64,000 nucleotides of DNA from an uncultured Flavobacteriales bacterium (GTDB taxonomy: Bacteria > Bacteroidota > Bacteroidia > Flavobacteriales_D > Parvicellaceae), in contig CALJHN010000002.1 in the NCBI GenBank assembly GCA_938075455.1, positions 1-64,000 of the forward strand, in the 5' to 3' direction. The position numbers and the translations under genes are program-made. The notes beneath the pieces were generated by a model that did no database searches, was not told the DNA's origin, and was given only the letters and a program-made list of their open reading frames with translations. This document shows, piece by piece, positions 27,859 to 36,357 of the stretch. The stretch's first letter is position 1, and every line of letters starts with the position of its first letter.

Positions 27859-28896
27859 TTGAAAGAAGAAAATACATACATGGCGAGATGCCTAGAATTG
27901 GCAAAAAAAGGAGCAGGATTTGTTTCACCAAACCCTATGGTAGGTTGTGTAATTGTCTACAAAAATAGAATTATAGCAGAAGGATATCATCAAAAATATG
28001 GAGAAAACCATGCAGAAGTAAATGCCATTAATCTAGTAAAAAACAAGAAAGACCTGGTCGGAGCAACTTTGTACGTAAATCTTGAGCCATGTTGTCATTT
28101 TGGAAAAACTCCTCCTTGTTGTCAATTAATTGTTAAAGTAGGGATTTCTAATGTTGTAATTGGCAGCAAAGACAATTCAAAAAAAGTAAATGGATTGGGA
28201 ATAAAATATCTTCGAGATAATAATGTAAAAGTCAAAGTTGGTTTGCTTAAAAAAGAATGTTTAGGATTAAATAAACGATTTTTTACTTTTCATCAAAAAA
28301 ACAGGCCTTACATAATTCTTAAATGGGCAGAAACCAATGATGGTTTTATAGATATTTTTCGAGAAGGAAAAAAGAAGGGAATTAATTGGATTAGTAGTGA
28401 AAATTCCAAAACCTTGGTTCACCAATGGAGAGCAAATGAGGATGCTATTTTGGTTGGAAGAACAACTGTAGAAAATGACAATCCAAAACTTACTGTAAGA
28501 AAAGTCAAAGGAATAAACCCTGTAAGAGTAATTTTAGATCCAGATCTTAAGTTAGGTTCTGACTTTAATATTTTCGATAATAGCTCCAAAACAATAATTG
28601 CAAATTTAATTTTAGAAGAAAAAAAAGATAATATAGTATACTTGAAATGTAAGAAGGAAGACATGATTCTTAGCACATTAAACTATTTATACCAAATGGA
28701 AATTTCCTCCATACTTATTGAAGGAGGATTCAAAACATTAACAAGTTTTATAAACAATAATTACTGGGACGAAGCAAGAGTAATTGTTGGAAATAAATTA
28801 TTTAAAAATGGGTTGAGATCTCCTGTGTTAAATAAAAAATGGATATCTAAGAATGAAATTGGTCAGGATACACTTTTTAAATACTTCAATGATTGA
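27859..28896 (+). CDS. ribD: Riboflavin biosynthesis deaminase/reductase
   Basis: Bifunctional enzyme of 345 residues for steps two and three of riboflavin synthesis. The N-terminal deaminase (about 1–145) has zinc ligands in NHAEVNAI and PCCHFGKTPPC. The C-terminal reductase (about 150–345) has LKWAETNDGFID and VEGGF-like IEGGFKTL. The start is the TTG at 27859, because the first helix (MKEENTYMARCLELA) is needed; the ATG at 27880 would shorten it. It overlaps the next gene by 8 bases. Confidence 0.93.
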   Translation: MKEENTYMARCLELAKKGAGFVSPNPMVGCVIVYKNRIIAEGYHQKYGENHAEVNAINLVKNKKDLVGATLYVNLEPCCHFGKTPPCCQLIVKVGISNVVIGSKDNSKKVNGLGIKYLRDNNVKVKVGLLKKECLGLNKRFFTFHQKNRPYIILKWAETNDGFIDIFREGKKKGINWISSENSKTLVHQWRANEDAILVGRTTVENDNPKLTVRKVKGINPVRVILDPDLKLGSDFNIFDNSSKTIIANLILEEKKDNIVYLKCKKEDMILSTLNYLYQMEISSILIEGGFKTLTSFINNNYWDEARVIVGNKLFKNGLRSPVLNKKWISKNEIGQDTLFKYFND

Positions 28897-29761
28897 TTTA
28901 GCCATAACAATTACCACATTTTCCATGATGGTTATGTTGTTTAAATATTTTGATAAAATAAGGGTCAATAATCTTATAGCCATTACCTTCAACTATTTTA
29001 TTGCAGGTACGCTAGCATTATCGAGTTATTTACTAGAAAACAGTTTTATTGAACTTAAAACTAATACCAATTTAAATCTTGTAATTATAGCTTTAATTAT
29101 AGGAACTCTATTTGTAATAACATTTAATTTATATGCCTATTCAGCGCAAAAAATAGGAATTACTTTGAGTACGATATCCAATAAGATGTCTATGATTATT
29201 CCAATATTAATTGGAATAATTTTATTTAATGAGGAAGTTACTTTCTTTAAAATTTTAGGAATTTTTATAGCACTTGGAGCTATCGTATTTTCCTCAAAAG
29301 AAGACAAGAAAAATAAAAAACTAAGTCAAAAAAATATTATCATTCTTTTATTACTTTTTCTTGGTCAAGGCTTAGCAGATGGTCTTCTAAATTGGGGACA
29401 AAGAAATATTTTGAATAGTCAAAATATGAATCTTTTTTTCACATTGACCTTTCTTTTTGCAGGGTTTGTGGGCGGATTATATTGTATTTTAAAAATTAAA
29501 ACATCCAATCTAAAGATGGATAAAAAAAGTATTTTTTGGGGAATTATTTTAGGAATCCCAAATTATTTAACCCTACTTTATTTTATAAAATCTTTAAAAA
29601 ATGAACTATTTAGTTCTTATCAAGTATTTCCAATAGTAAATATTGGTGTTATAGTAATGTGTACTATTCTATCAGTGATCTTATTTCAAGAAAAGGTATC
29701 TATTTTTAAATGGATTGGAGTAGGATTTGGAATACTAGCTATTTCTTTAATACTACTTTAG
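28889..29761 (+). CDS. EamA/DMT-superfamily transporter
   Basis: Integral membrane protein of 290 residues with about ten transmembrane helices in two EamA-like halves. The start ATG at 28889 overlaps the last codons of ribD, so the genes are translationally coupled. Each half ends with a typical pattern, FNEEVTFFKILGIFIALGAIVF and FQEKVSIFKWIGVGFGILAISL. Substrate unknown; coupling to ribD hints at, but does not establish, a flavin-related metabolite. Its stop is one base from the convergent dapA stop. Confidence 0.85.
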   Translation: MIDLAITITTFSMMVMLFKYFDKIRVNNLIAITFNYFIAGTLALSSYLLENSFIELKTNTNLNLVIIALIIGTLFVITFNLYAYSAQKIGITLSTISNKMSMIIPILIGIILFNEEVTFFKILGIFIALGAIVFSSKEDKKNKKLSQKNIIILLLLFLGQGLADGLLNWGQRNILNSQNMNLFFTLTFLFAGFVGGLYCILKIKTSNLKMDKKSIFWGIILGIPNYLTLLYFIKSLKNELFSSYQVFPIVNIGVIVMCTILSVILFQEKVSIFKWIGVGFGILAISLILL

Positions 29762-29762
29762 A

Positions 29763-30653
29763 TTAAACCAAAGTATCATCTATAGACGCAGTAAGAGAAT
29801 ACAATTTTTTAGATGTTTCTTCAGAAACACCAACTAGTGGTAACCTTACATAATCAGAGCATATATTGATTAATTTTAATAAGTATTTAATTCCTGCAGG
29901 ATTTCCATCGACAAATAAATAATGAATGATCTCAAGGAGTTCGTAATGTTTTTCTTTTGCTATATCTAAATTTTCATTCAAAGCTGCATTTACCATAGTT
30001 GAAAATCTTTTAGGAAATGCGTTAGCTATTACCGAAATAACTCCGTCTCCTCCTACTAAAATATGTCCAAGAGTTAAAGCATCATCTCCAGAAATCACTA
30101 AAAAATTATCTGGTTTTTTTAAAATAATAGTCATTATTTGCTCTAAGTTTCCAGATGCTTCTTTAACTCCTATTATATTTTTAAAATCTTTTGCTAGTTG
30201 AACTGTTGTATCAGCAGTTATATTAGAACTTGTTCTCCCTGGCACATTGTAAATTATAATTGGAAGACTAGTTGAATTAGATATGGATTTAAAATGCTCG
30301 TAAATACCTTGTTGTGATGGTTTGTTATAATATGGACTAACAGAGAGAAATCCATCTATCTTGTGGCCTGAAAAAAATTTTATTTTATTACAAACGTCAG
30401 ATGTACTGTTTCCACCAACTCCTAATAAAATGGGAAGTTTACCAGCATTAATTTCAATAATATAATCTAGTACTGCAATTTTTTCATCATTAGTTAGAGT
30501 AACAGACTCACCAGTGGTGCCCTGAACTACTAGATAATTGGTTCCATTATTAATCTGAAACTCTACAAGTTTCTGTAAACCATTGTAATCTACTTTTCCA
30601 TTTTCATTGAATGGAGTTACTAGAGCAACACCTGTACCTTTAAATTTATCCAT
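29763..30653 (-). CDS. dapA: 4-hydroxy-tetrahydrodipicolinate synthase
   Basis: Class I aldolase-like enzyme of 296 residues that condenses pyruvate and aspartate semialdehyde in lysine/diaminopimelate synthesis. The Schiff-base lysine is K164 in GVKEASG; the catalytic Y135 and R140 lie in YNVPGRT, and the TTGES motif is at 46–50. It is last in the five-gene minus-strand operon starting at bamD, eight bases after the DUF4835 gene. dapB, a later pathway step, is in a separate operon at 41485. Confidence 0.96.
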   Translation of the reverse strand: MDKFKGTGVALVTPFNENGKVDYNGLQKLVEFQINNGTNYLVVQGTTGESVTLTNDEKIAVLDYIIEINAGKLPILLGVGGNSTSDVCNKIKFFSGHKIDGFLSVSPYYNKPSQQGIYEHFKSISNSTSLPIIIYNVPGRTSSNITADTTVQLAKDFKNIIGVKEASGNLEQIMTIILKKPDNFLVISGDDALTLGHILVGGDGVISVIANAFPKRFSTMVNAALNENLDIAKEKHYELLEIIHYLFVDGNPAGIKYLLKLINICSDYVRLPLVGVSEETSKKLYSLTASIDDTLV

Positions 30654-30661
30654 GACTAAAT

Positions 30662-31570
30662 TTACTTCAATTTATTATATGCTTTTATTCTTGATGGATC
30701 TAATTGAGAAACCAGATTATAAATTTTATTTCTTTCAGTGGGTGAAGTAGGTAAATATATTTTAATTAATTCTTCATATTTAGCATTAAAAAACAATTGC
30801 ATATTTAAGGAAGAGGGTCTACTTTTATGAATCTCCAATAAATCATTTATAGAACTGGTTATTTCTTTAATACAAGTATCTCTGTTGATATAACACTGAT
30901 CTAAACCACTCATATGGTAATTGTAGAAAGTCTTTCTAAGAGAGGTGAACTGAGGTTGTAAAGCATTTTGTATTAACCAAAACCGATTGTTGCTTCCATC
31001 GCCATCAGGGGCTTTCCATCCTGGTTCTGACGCACTTTGACAAATACTTAGAATTTGATCTGCTTTATTGAAATAAGGTGTCCCACCTTCCAAAGAAAAA
31101 GAATCGTAATCGTACCCTAAAATCATATAAATATAATAAGCTAAGATATCTGCTAAATTATCTACATGTTGTCCTTCAAAATATTGAATAGGTGAATTTC
31201 TAATATATTTAAACGTGACATTTTTATCAATATAACTCATTAAAAGAGATTTATAATCAGAATTAAAAACCGGTCTTTGTGATGTAATTTGTAGTTTTCC
31301 CGAAAAATCATTTCCAGACTTAGAATTAAGTGTCAATAAAAAAGAAACATCAATTTGTTCGTGCTGTTCAAACTTGTCATTGGTCCAATTGTAACCAAAA
31401 TTGATATATTCAATCATTGCATTTTTTAAAGAAGAAAAAATCTCTTCATTTGCAGGGTTATTTTGAAGAGTAGGTGCAATAACTTGAACTTCACAATTAA
31501 ATATCTGAGAAATAGATAATTTAGAAAACCAGAAGATAACAATAAGTAGTGTTTTAATTCTTAAATACAT
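30662..31570 (-). CDS. DUF4835 secreted protein
   Basis: Secreted protein of 302 residues with a signal peptide ending near residue 22 (SISQ). DUF4835 hallmarks are FNCEVQVIAP at the mature N-terminus, the RPVFNSDYKS segment and GYDYDSFSLEGGTPYFNKA near residue 150. The family is a conserved, uncharacterised member of the bamD–rpoZ–coaBC neighbourhood in Bacteroidota. It overlaps coaBC by 10 bases. Envelope role inferred from export and operon partners. Confidence 0.87.
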   Translation of the reverse strand: MYLRIKTLLIVIFWFSKLSISQIFNCEVQVIAPTLQNNPANEEIFSSLKNAMIEYINFGYNWTNDKFEQHEQIDVSFLLTLNSKSGNDFSGKLQITSQRPVFNSDYKSLLMSYIDKNVTFKYIRNSPIQYFEGQHVDNLADILAYYIYMILGYDYDSFSLEGGTPYFNKADQILSICQSASEPGWKAPDGDGSNNRFWLIQNALQPQFTSLRKTFYNYHMSGLDQCYINRDTCIKEITSSINDLLEIHKSRPSSLNMQLFFNAKYEELIKIYLPTSPTERNKIYNLVSQLDPSRIKAYNKLK

Positions 31571-32751
31571 TCTTCTACAAAATTTAGAATGTCTATTGCC
31601 ACTAGATCTTTGGTCTTTAATTCGAACTCTCTCTTTTCAGACGGAGTTATTAAGGTAACTTTATTGGTGTCATGACCAAAACCCGCACCATTATCTGACA
31701 AGGAATTTAAAATAATTGCATCTAGATTTTTTCTTTGCATTTTTTGATAAGCATTTTCTATTCCATTCTCGGTTTCTAGAGCAAAACCAATTACAAGCTG
31801 ATTCTTTTTATTCTTAGCTAAATCTTTTAAAATATCTGGTGTTTTTTTTAGTTGAATACTTATTTCTTGGTCTTGCTTTTTTATTTTATTTGGAGTTATG
31901 TTTTTTGGTTGATAATCTGCTACAGCGGCACTCATTATCAAAACATCTATTTTATCAAATCTTTTAGTAATTTCTTTTTTCATTTCCTTTGTTGAATTGA
32001 CATCTATTCTTTGGACATTTTCAGGTGTTTTCAAACTTACAGGCCCTGAAACCAACTGAACATTTGCACCTCTTTTTTGTGCTTCGTTGGCCAACGCATA
32101 TCCCATTTTCCCAGTTGAATGATTGCTTATAAAACGAACAGGATCTATGGATTCGTATGTAGGTCCAGCGGAAATTAAAATATTTAAATTTTTTAAAGTA
32201 GCTTTTTCAAGAAAATAATAATTTATATAATTTACTATTTCTTCAGGTTCTTGCATTCTGCCCTTCCCCTCTAATCCGCTAGCTAATTCTCCTTCTTTTG
32301 GCTCTATAATATTTACCAATCTTTTTATTAATGATTGAATATTTGACTGAGTAGATTTATTTTTAAACATATCTAAGTCCATTGCAGGTGCAACAAAAAC
32401 TGGGGCATTACAAGAAAGAAATGTAGATAAGAAAAAACTATCAGCTTTTCCTGAAACCAAATTAGAAATTGTGTTAGCTGTAGCTGGAGCGATAACCATT
32501 AAGTCAGCCCAAGAACCAAGATCGACATGGTTGTTCCATTCTCCAGTGTTTTCGTCTTTGATAAAGTCTTTATAAACTGGATTTTTAGATAAGGTAGATA
32601 GGGTAACTGTAGTAACAAATTGAAGAGCAGCTTCAGTAACTATAACTTTTACAAATGCTCCTGATTTGATAAATTCTCTAACTAAAAAGGCTGATTTGTA
32701 TGCAGCTATACTTCCAGTGACAGCAAGTATTACATTTTTGCCACTTAGCAT
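31561..32751 (-). CDS. coaBC: Phosphopantothenoylcysteine decarboxylase/synthetase
   Basis: Bifunctional coenzyme A enzyme of 396 residues. The N-terminal flavoprotein CoaC (about 1–180) contains GSIAAYK and H75 in NHVDLG. The C-terminal CoaB (about 190–396) contains ISAGPTYESIDPVRFISN and AAVADYQP. At positions corresponding to essential residues of the E. coli enzyme, Asn125 is Asp (PAMDLDM) and Cys158 is Ser (LASGLEGKGRM). I believe these changes recur in Bacteroidota, but could not check. It sits in the bamD operon. Confidence 0.94.
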   Translation of the reverse strand: MLSGKNVILAVTGSIAAYKSAFLVREFIKSGAFVKVIVTEAALQFVTTVTLSTLSKNPVYKDFIKDENTGEWNNHVDLGSWADLMVIAPATANTISNLVSGKADSFFLSTFLSCNAPVFVAPAMDLDMFKNKSTQSNIQSLIKRLVNIIEPKEGELASGLEGKGRMQEPEEIVNYINYYFLEKATLKNLNILISAGPTYESIDPVRFISNHSTGKMGYALANEAQKRGANVQLVSGPVSLKTPENVQRIDVNSTKEMKKEITKRFDKIDVLIMSAAVADYQPKNITPNKIKKQDQEISIQLKKTPDILKDLAKNKKNQLVIGFALETENGIENAYQKMQRKNLDAIILNSLSDNGAGFGHDTNKVTLITPSEKREFELKTKDLVAIDILNFVEECI

Positions 32752-32759
32752 GAAAAATA

Positions 32760-33092
32760 TTATTCGTTGGAATCTTCATTTTCAGGAGATTTCCAAAATA
32801 TCTTCTCATTTTCTAACTCCTGAATAGCAATAGCTCCAGATTTTGGCAATCTTTCGTAATATCTTGAAACTTCAATTTGCTCTCTATTTTCAAATATTTC
32901 TTCAAGGTTGTCAGTGGATGTTGCAAACTCGTCTAATTTTTGATTAAGCTCTTCTTTCATTTCAATATTAATCTGATTAGATCTTTTTGATAAGACTGTA
33001 ATCGTTTCGTAAATGTTACTAGTTTCTGACTCTAATTCTCTAAGACTTCTTGTTATCGTTGTTCTCTCTGCTGTGCTATCTTTGTATGCCAT
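32760..33092 (-). CDS. rpoZ: RNA polymerase omega-subunit-like protein (Bacteroidota type)
   Basis: Small protein of 110 residues, short of obvious motifs apart from the omega-like EKIFWKSPEN tail and the ITRSLRELESETSNIYETITVLSKRSNQI region. It lies exactly where Bacteroidota encode omega, between bamD and coaBC, with gaps of three and eight bases. Omega stabilises beta-prime in the RNA polymerase core. The call rests on position and recalled family sequence; divergence from E. coli RpoZ is large. Confidence 0.8.
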   Translation of the reverse strand: MAYKDSTAERTTITRSLRELESETSNIYETITVLSKRSNQINIEMKEELNQKLDEFATSTDNLEEIFENREQIEVSRYYERLPKSGAIAIQELENEKIFWKSPENEDSNE

Positions 33093-33095
33093 TGA

Positions 33096-33917
33096 TTAAA
33101 TTTTAAGTTTTTCTAATTCTTTTAAACTTGATAAGTAAAAACTTTCTGATTCTCTTGCAAACTTACTGTTTTTATAAGAATCCACAAAAGTATAATAAGA
33201 TTTAATAGTTTCTTCAAATCTTTCTATTTTTTTTGAATCTATACTATTTGAAGCATATAAATAATTGGATTTTAATATTAAATAGAGTATTTCTTCTTTA
33301 TAACTAGTATTTGGAAATTCAGAAATTGTGGTACTTAAAGCAATGGTAGCAGACCTATATTTTTCCATTTTATAATAAAGTTTTCCTTTTTCAAAACTTT
33401 TTAATTCTAACCTGTTTCTTAAATTACGAACCATTTTATTACAACTATCTATTAAATAGCTATTGGGGTGCTTGCTCATAAATAATTGGAATTCATCGAT
33501 TGCTTTATAACTTTCCGATTGGTCTAAGTAATAATCTGGTGAGTTCATCATTAGACAAATAGCAGAATTAAAAGCACATTCTTCAACTCTTGTACTCTGT
33601 GGAAAGTTTTTTACAAATCTTTTAAAATAATATCCAGCTAGATAATAATCTCCCATGCAATACTGATTTTTTGCATAGTAATAGTAAACATCTTCCCCTT
33701 TACTAGTCATTCTAAAATAAGACATTAATTCTTCAAAAAGTGGCAAAGATTTATAACACTGATTATTTTCATAATATTCTAAGGCTTTTTCATACTTTAA
33801 ATTATAATCAGAACCTTTCAAGATTTTATTATAATCAGAACATGACAAGCACATTAAAAAAATAAAAAATGTGAAGATAACCTTAGAATAAAAAATGTTT
33901 GAAATAAGTTTATTCAA
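33096..33917 (-). CDS. bamD: Outer membrane assembly lipoprotein BamD
   Basis: Lipoprotein of 273 residues in the BAM complex that folds outer membrane proteins. A signal peptide ends in a lipobox (MCLSC near residue 26), followed by TPR-like helices: KALEYYENNQCYKSLPLFEELM, YYYAKNQYCMGDYYLAGYYFKRFVKNFPQS. The start is the TTG at 33917; the next methionine lies inside the signal peptide. It leads a five-gene operon and has a −7 element 18 bases upstream. Confidence 0.92.
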   Translation of the reverse strand: MNKLISNIFYSKVIFTFFIFLMCLSCSDYNKILKGSDYNLKYEKALEYYENNQCYKSLPLFEELMSYFRMTSKGEDVYYYYAKNQYCMGDYYLAGYYFKRFVKNFPQSTRVEECAFNSAICLMMNSPDYYLDQSESYKAIDEFQLFMSKHPNSYLIDSCNKMVRNLRNRLELKSFEKGKLYYKMEKYRSATIALSTTISEFPNTSYKEEILYLILKSNYLYASNSIDSKKIERFEETIKSYYTFVDSYKNSKFARESESFYLSSLKELEKLKI

Positions 33918-33934
33918 TTTGAAATTTTTAAGTG

Positions 33935-33942
33935 CAAATATA
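33935..33942 (-). promoter_or_regulatory. −7 promoter element of the bamD operon
   Basis: Minus strand reads TATATTTG, an exact TAnnTTTG match. It implies a leader of about 11 bases before the TTG start of bamD. Confidence 0.6.
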
Positions 33943-34041
33943 AAATTATATACCTATTATTATCTGACTTAATTAATAAAATATGTGAATAGATATGTTG
34001 ATAAAACTAAAACAAAAGTTCCAAAAGCGATTAAAGTGTTA

Positions 34042-34049
34042 TAATTTTG
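34042..34049 (+). promoter_or_regulatory. −7 promoter element of the aminoacyl transferase gene
   Basis: TAATTTTG matches TAnnTTTG exactly, 28 bases before the ATG at 34078. Confidence 0.55.
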
Positions 34050-34077
34050 AGCAATAATTCTATTTAGAATCAGTATT

Positions 34078-35331
34078 ATGAAAGATATTTTTGACAAAAT
34101 AAAAAATAACAGAGGCCCCTTGGGACAACATGCTAAAGAATCTCATGGATACTTTACGTTCCCAAAGTTAGAAGGAGATATTGCTCCGAGAATGTTTTTT
34201 AAAGGAAAAGAAGTACTTACATGGAGTATTAATAATTATCTAGGATTATCCAACCATCCTGAAGTTAGAGAAGCAGATGCTGAAGCCTCCAAAAAATGGG
34301 GACTTGGCTACCCAATGGGTGCTAGAATGATGTCTGGTCAAACTAGCGAACATGAAAAGCTAGAAAGAGAACTTGCTGACTTTATGGACATGAATGCGTG
34401 TTACTTATTGAATTTTGGTTATCAAGGATGTATGTCTACTATTGAAGCTTTGGTGGATAGAAATGATGTTATAGTTTACGATAGTGAATCTCATGCGTGT
34501 ATGGTAGATGGTGTTAGACTTCACCAGGGAAAAAGAAAAGTATTTCTTCACAACGACATGGAAAGCTTTGAAAAACAAATGACTATTGCCACTAAAATAG
34601 CTACTCAAACTGGCGGTGGAATATTAGTAGTAACAGAAGGTGTTTTTGGAATGAGTGGTGACCAGGGAAAACTTAAAGAAATTATAGAATATAGAAAATC
34701 TGGAAAGTTTAATTTCCGAATATTTGTAGACGATGCGCATGGATTTGGAACACTAGGTGAAAAAGGACAAGGTGCAGGTGAAGAGCAAGGTGTTCAGGAT
34801 GAAATAGATGTTTTATTTGGAACATTTGCAAAATCTATGGCTAGTGTAGGGGCTTTTGTTTGCAGTACAGACGATGTCATCAATTATTTAGCGTACAACA
34901 TGAGGTCTCAAATATTTGCAAAATCACTTCCAATGCCACTAGTTGTTGGTGGATTAAAAAGATTAGAATTACTAAAAGCAAAAGATCAAAAAGATAAACT
35001 TTGGGAAATTGCCGATGCCTTACAATCGGGGCTTAAAAATTCTGGATTTAATTTAGGCAACACCAATTCGTGTGTAACACCTGTAATGCTAAGTGGAACG
35101 TTAGGAGAGGCAACTAATTTAACGTTTGACCTACGAGAAAATTACGGTCTTTTCTGTTCAATTGTCGTTTATCCTGTAGTTCCTAAAGATGTAATTTTAT
35201 TAAGATTAATTCCAACTGCTTCTCACTCTTTAGAAGATGTAGAATATACAATTAATACATTTAATAAAATTAAATCAAAATTAGATGCGGGTGAATACCA
35301 TTCCGATAAGGTTTTAGACACCAATGCTTAG
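34078..35331 (+). CDS. Serine palmitoyltransferase-like alpha-oxoamine synthase
   Basis: PLP-dependent enzyme of 417 residues in the alpha-oxoamine synthase family, which condenses an amino acid with an acyl-CoA. The PLP lysine is K252 in FGTFAKSMAS; the VDDAHGFGTLG aspartate-histidine motif is near residue 220; the N-terminus has the Bacteroidota form GPLGQHAKESHGYFTFPKLEG. Candidates are serine palmitoyltransferase (sphingolipid) or a cysteate-linked transferase (sulfonolipid); glycine acetyltransferase is less likely. It is monocistronic, convergent with the GroES-like gene. Confidence 0.82.
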   Translation: MKDIFDKIKNNRGPLGQHAKESHGYFTFPKLEGDIAPRMFFKGKEVLTWSINNYLGLSNHPEVREADAEASKKWGLGYPMGARMMSGQTSEHEKLERELADFMDMNACYLLNFGYQGCMSTIEALVDRNDVIVYDSESHACMVDGVRLHQGKRKVFLHNDMESFEKQMTIATKIATQTGGGILVVTEGVFGMSGDQGKLKEIIEYRKSGKFNFRIFVDDAHGFGTLGEKGQGAGEEQGVQDEIDVLFGTFAKSMASVGAFVCSTDDVINYLAYNMRSQIFAKSLPMPLVVGGLKRLELLKAKDQKDKLWEIADALQSGLKNSGFNLGNTNSCVTPVMLSGTLGEATNLTFDLRENYGLFCSIVVYPVVPKDVILLRLIPTASHSLEDVEYTINTFNKIKSKLDAGEYHSDKVLDTNA

Positions 35332-35343
35332 GATCAATAATCT

Positions 35344-35724
35344 TTAGTTAAATAAATTTTCATCTCGAATAACCATTAATATAGACGACTGAGAAACTAT
35401 TATATATTTCTCTTTCTTGTATTGGATCTCAAACCCACTTTTTTGTAGGTATACAGCTAAATCTCCCTCCTCTGGTTGTAAGGGAATATATTTTAACTGA
35501 TCTTTTTTTTCCATCCAAGACTCTTGCTGAAAATCACTTGGAATTGGATAACCAGGACCTACTTTTATTACATAGCCACTATGAATTTTTTCATTTGCCT
35601 GAACTCCAGGTGGAAGATACAATCCTGATCTTGTTTGATCAGGTATATTTTTTGGCTTAATCAATACTCTATCACCAACTAGAATAAATTTATTTAAATC
35701 TGAATCTTGTAAGTCAATGGACAT
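35344..35724 (-). CDS. GroES-family co-chaperone-like protein
   Basis: Protein of 126 residues with a Cpn10-like fold: FILVGDRVLIKPKNIPDQTRSGLYLPPG, a GYVIKVGPG segment, and GDLAVYLQKSGFEI. It is longer than GroES (about 97) because of an insertion (QQESWMEKKDQLKYIPLQPEEG). This is a lineage-specific GroES paralogue, separate from a groESL operon; its client is unknown. It may be the distal gene behind the frameshifted DUF2752 gene, 29 bases away. Confidence 0.8.
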   Translation of the reverse strand: MSIDLQDSDLNKFILVGDRVLIKPKNIPDQTRSGLYLPPGVQANEKIHSGYVIKVGPGYPIPSDFQQESWMEKKDQLKYIPLQPEEGDLAVYLQKSGFEIQYKKEKYIIVSQSSILMVIRDENLFN

Positions 35725-35753
35725 ATCATTAATTTAGTAAATTTAGAGAAATA

Positions 35754-36070
35754 CTAAAACCATTTTAAAATCTTTTTGCCAAATAATGAAAAAACAATCT
35801 TTAACCACCAAAGTAAGAGAAGTGGAAATACTAAGACTACTAATTTTTTATATTCATAGGCTTCAAAAAATTCACTATGAATTAAGTGTATAAGTGCTCT
35901 TGTCATACCACATCCATAACATTCTAAATCAAAAAAACGACTGAAAGACAAAGACTTTTTCCTTGGTCAAAATAATCAGATGGTAAAAAAAACAATATTA
36001 AAGGTCCCAATAATAAAATTATTAATAAAATAATTTTAAATATTTTATAGTTAAAGAATTTTTCGTCCAT
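35754..36070 (-). pseudogene. DUF2752 gene split by a single-base frameshift
   Basis: Two frames together encode one DUF2752 membrane protein of about 105 residues. Frame one runs from the ATG at 36070 (MDEKFFNYK) through a transmembrane helix to PSDYFDQGKSLCLSVV and hits a stop at 35924–35926. Frame two resumes at RFFDLECYGCGMTRALIH and continues through a second helix to 35754. Adding one base to the seven-A run at 35931–35937 joins them and restores the expected sequence across the junction. It could be a real inactivation, slippage-dependent expression, or a sequencing or assembly error. Confidence 0.8.
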
Positions 36071-36221
36071 ATTCTCAGTTATCTTTAGATTAAAAGTTCC
36101 CCGTCATGATAAAAAAGATGAAAAAAATGCAAGCAATTATAAATTTGATTTCATTTTCTAACTCTTAAAAAAAAACTTAAAAAACAAGATTCACTATTAA
36201 AAATATAAATTTTAAATAAAA

Positions 36222-36247
36222 AAAGTGGTCTTAATAAAGACCACTTT
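36222..36247 (-). terminator. Rho-independent terminator
   Basis: Eleven-pair stem AAAGTGGTCTT/AAGACCACTTT (36222–36232 with 36237–36247) with a four-base loop, followed on the minus strand by a T-run. It ends the DUF4190 transcript and separates it from DUF2752. Confidence 0.85.
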
Positions 36248-36273
36248 ATAATTAAAATATTAAAACTTAAATA

Positions 36274-36357
36274 TTACTTTTCGTATGTATATGTTAGTAA
36301 TTTTATTAAATCAATAATAAGTCCAATTCCACATAATCGCCCAGTAAAAGGTATCAA
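36274..36357 (-). other. In-frame tail of 27 codons after the DUF4190 stop, TM2-like
   Basis: Immediately after the TAA at 36358–36360, the same frame continues for 27 codons, containing CGIGLIIDLIKLLT, and ends at 36274–36276. This resembles the end of TM2-domain proteins (CGI…IDLI). No start codon for it is evident except the TTG at 36355–36357. It is either a remnant of a lost TM2 gene or a readthrough extension. Confidence 0.35.
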
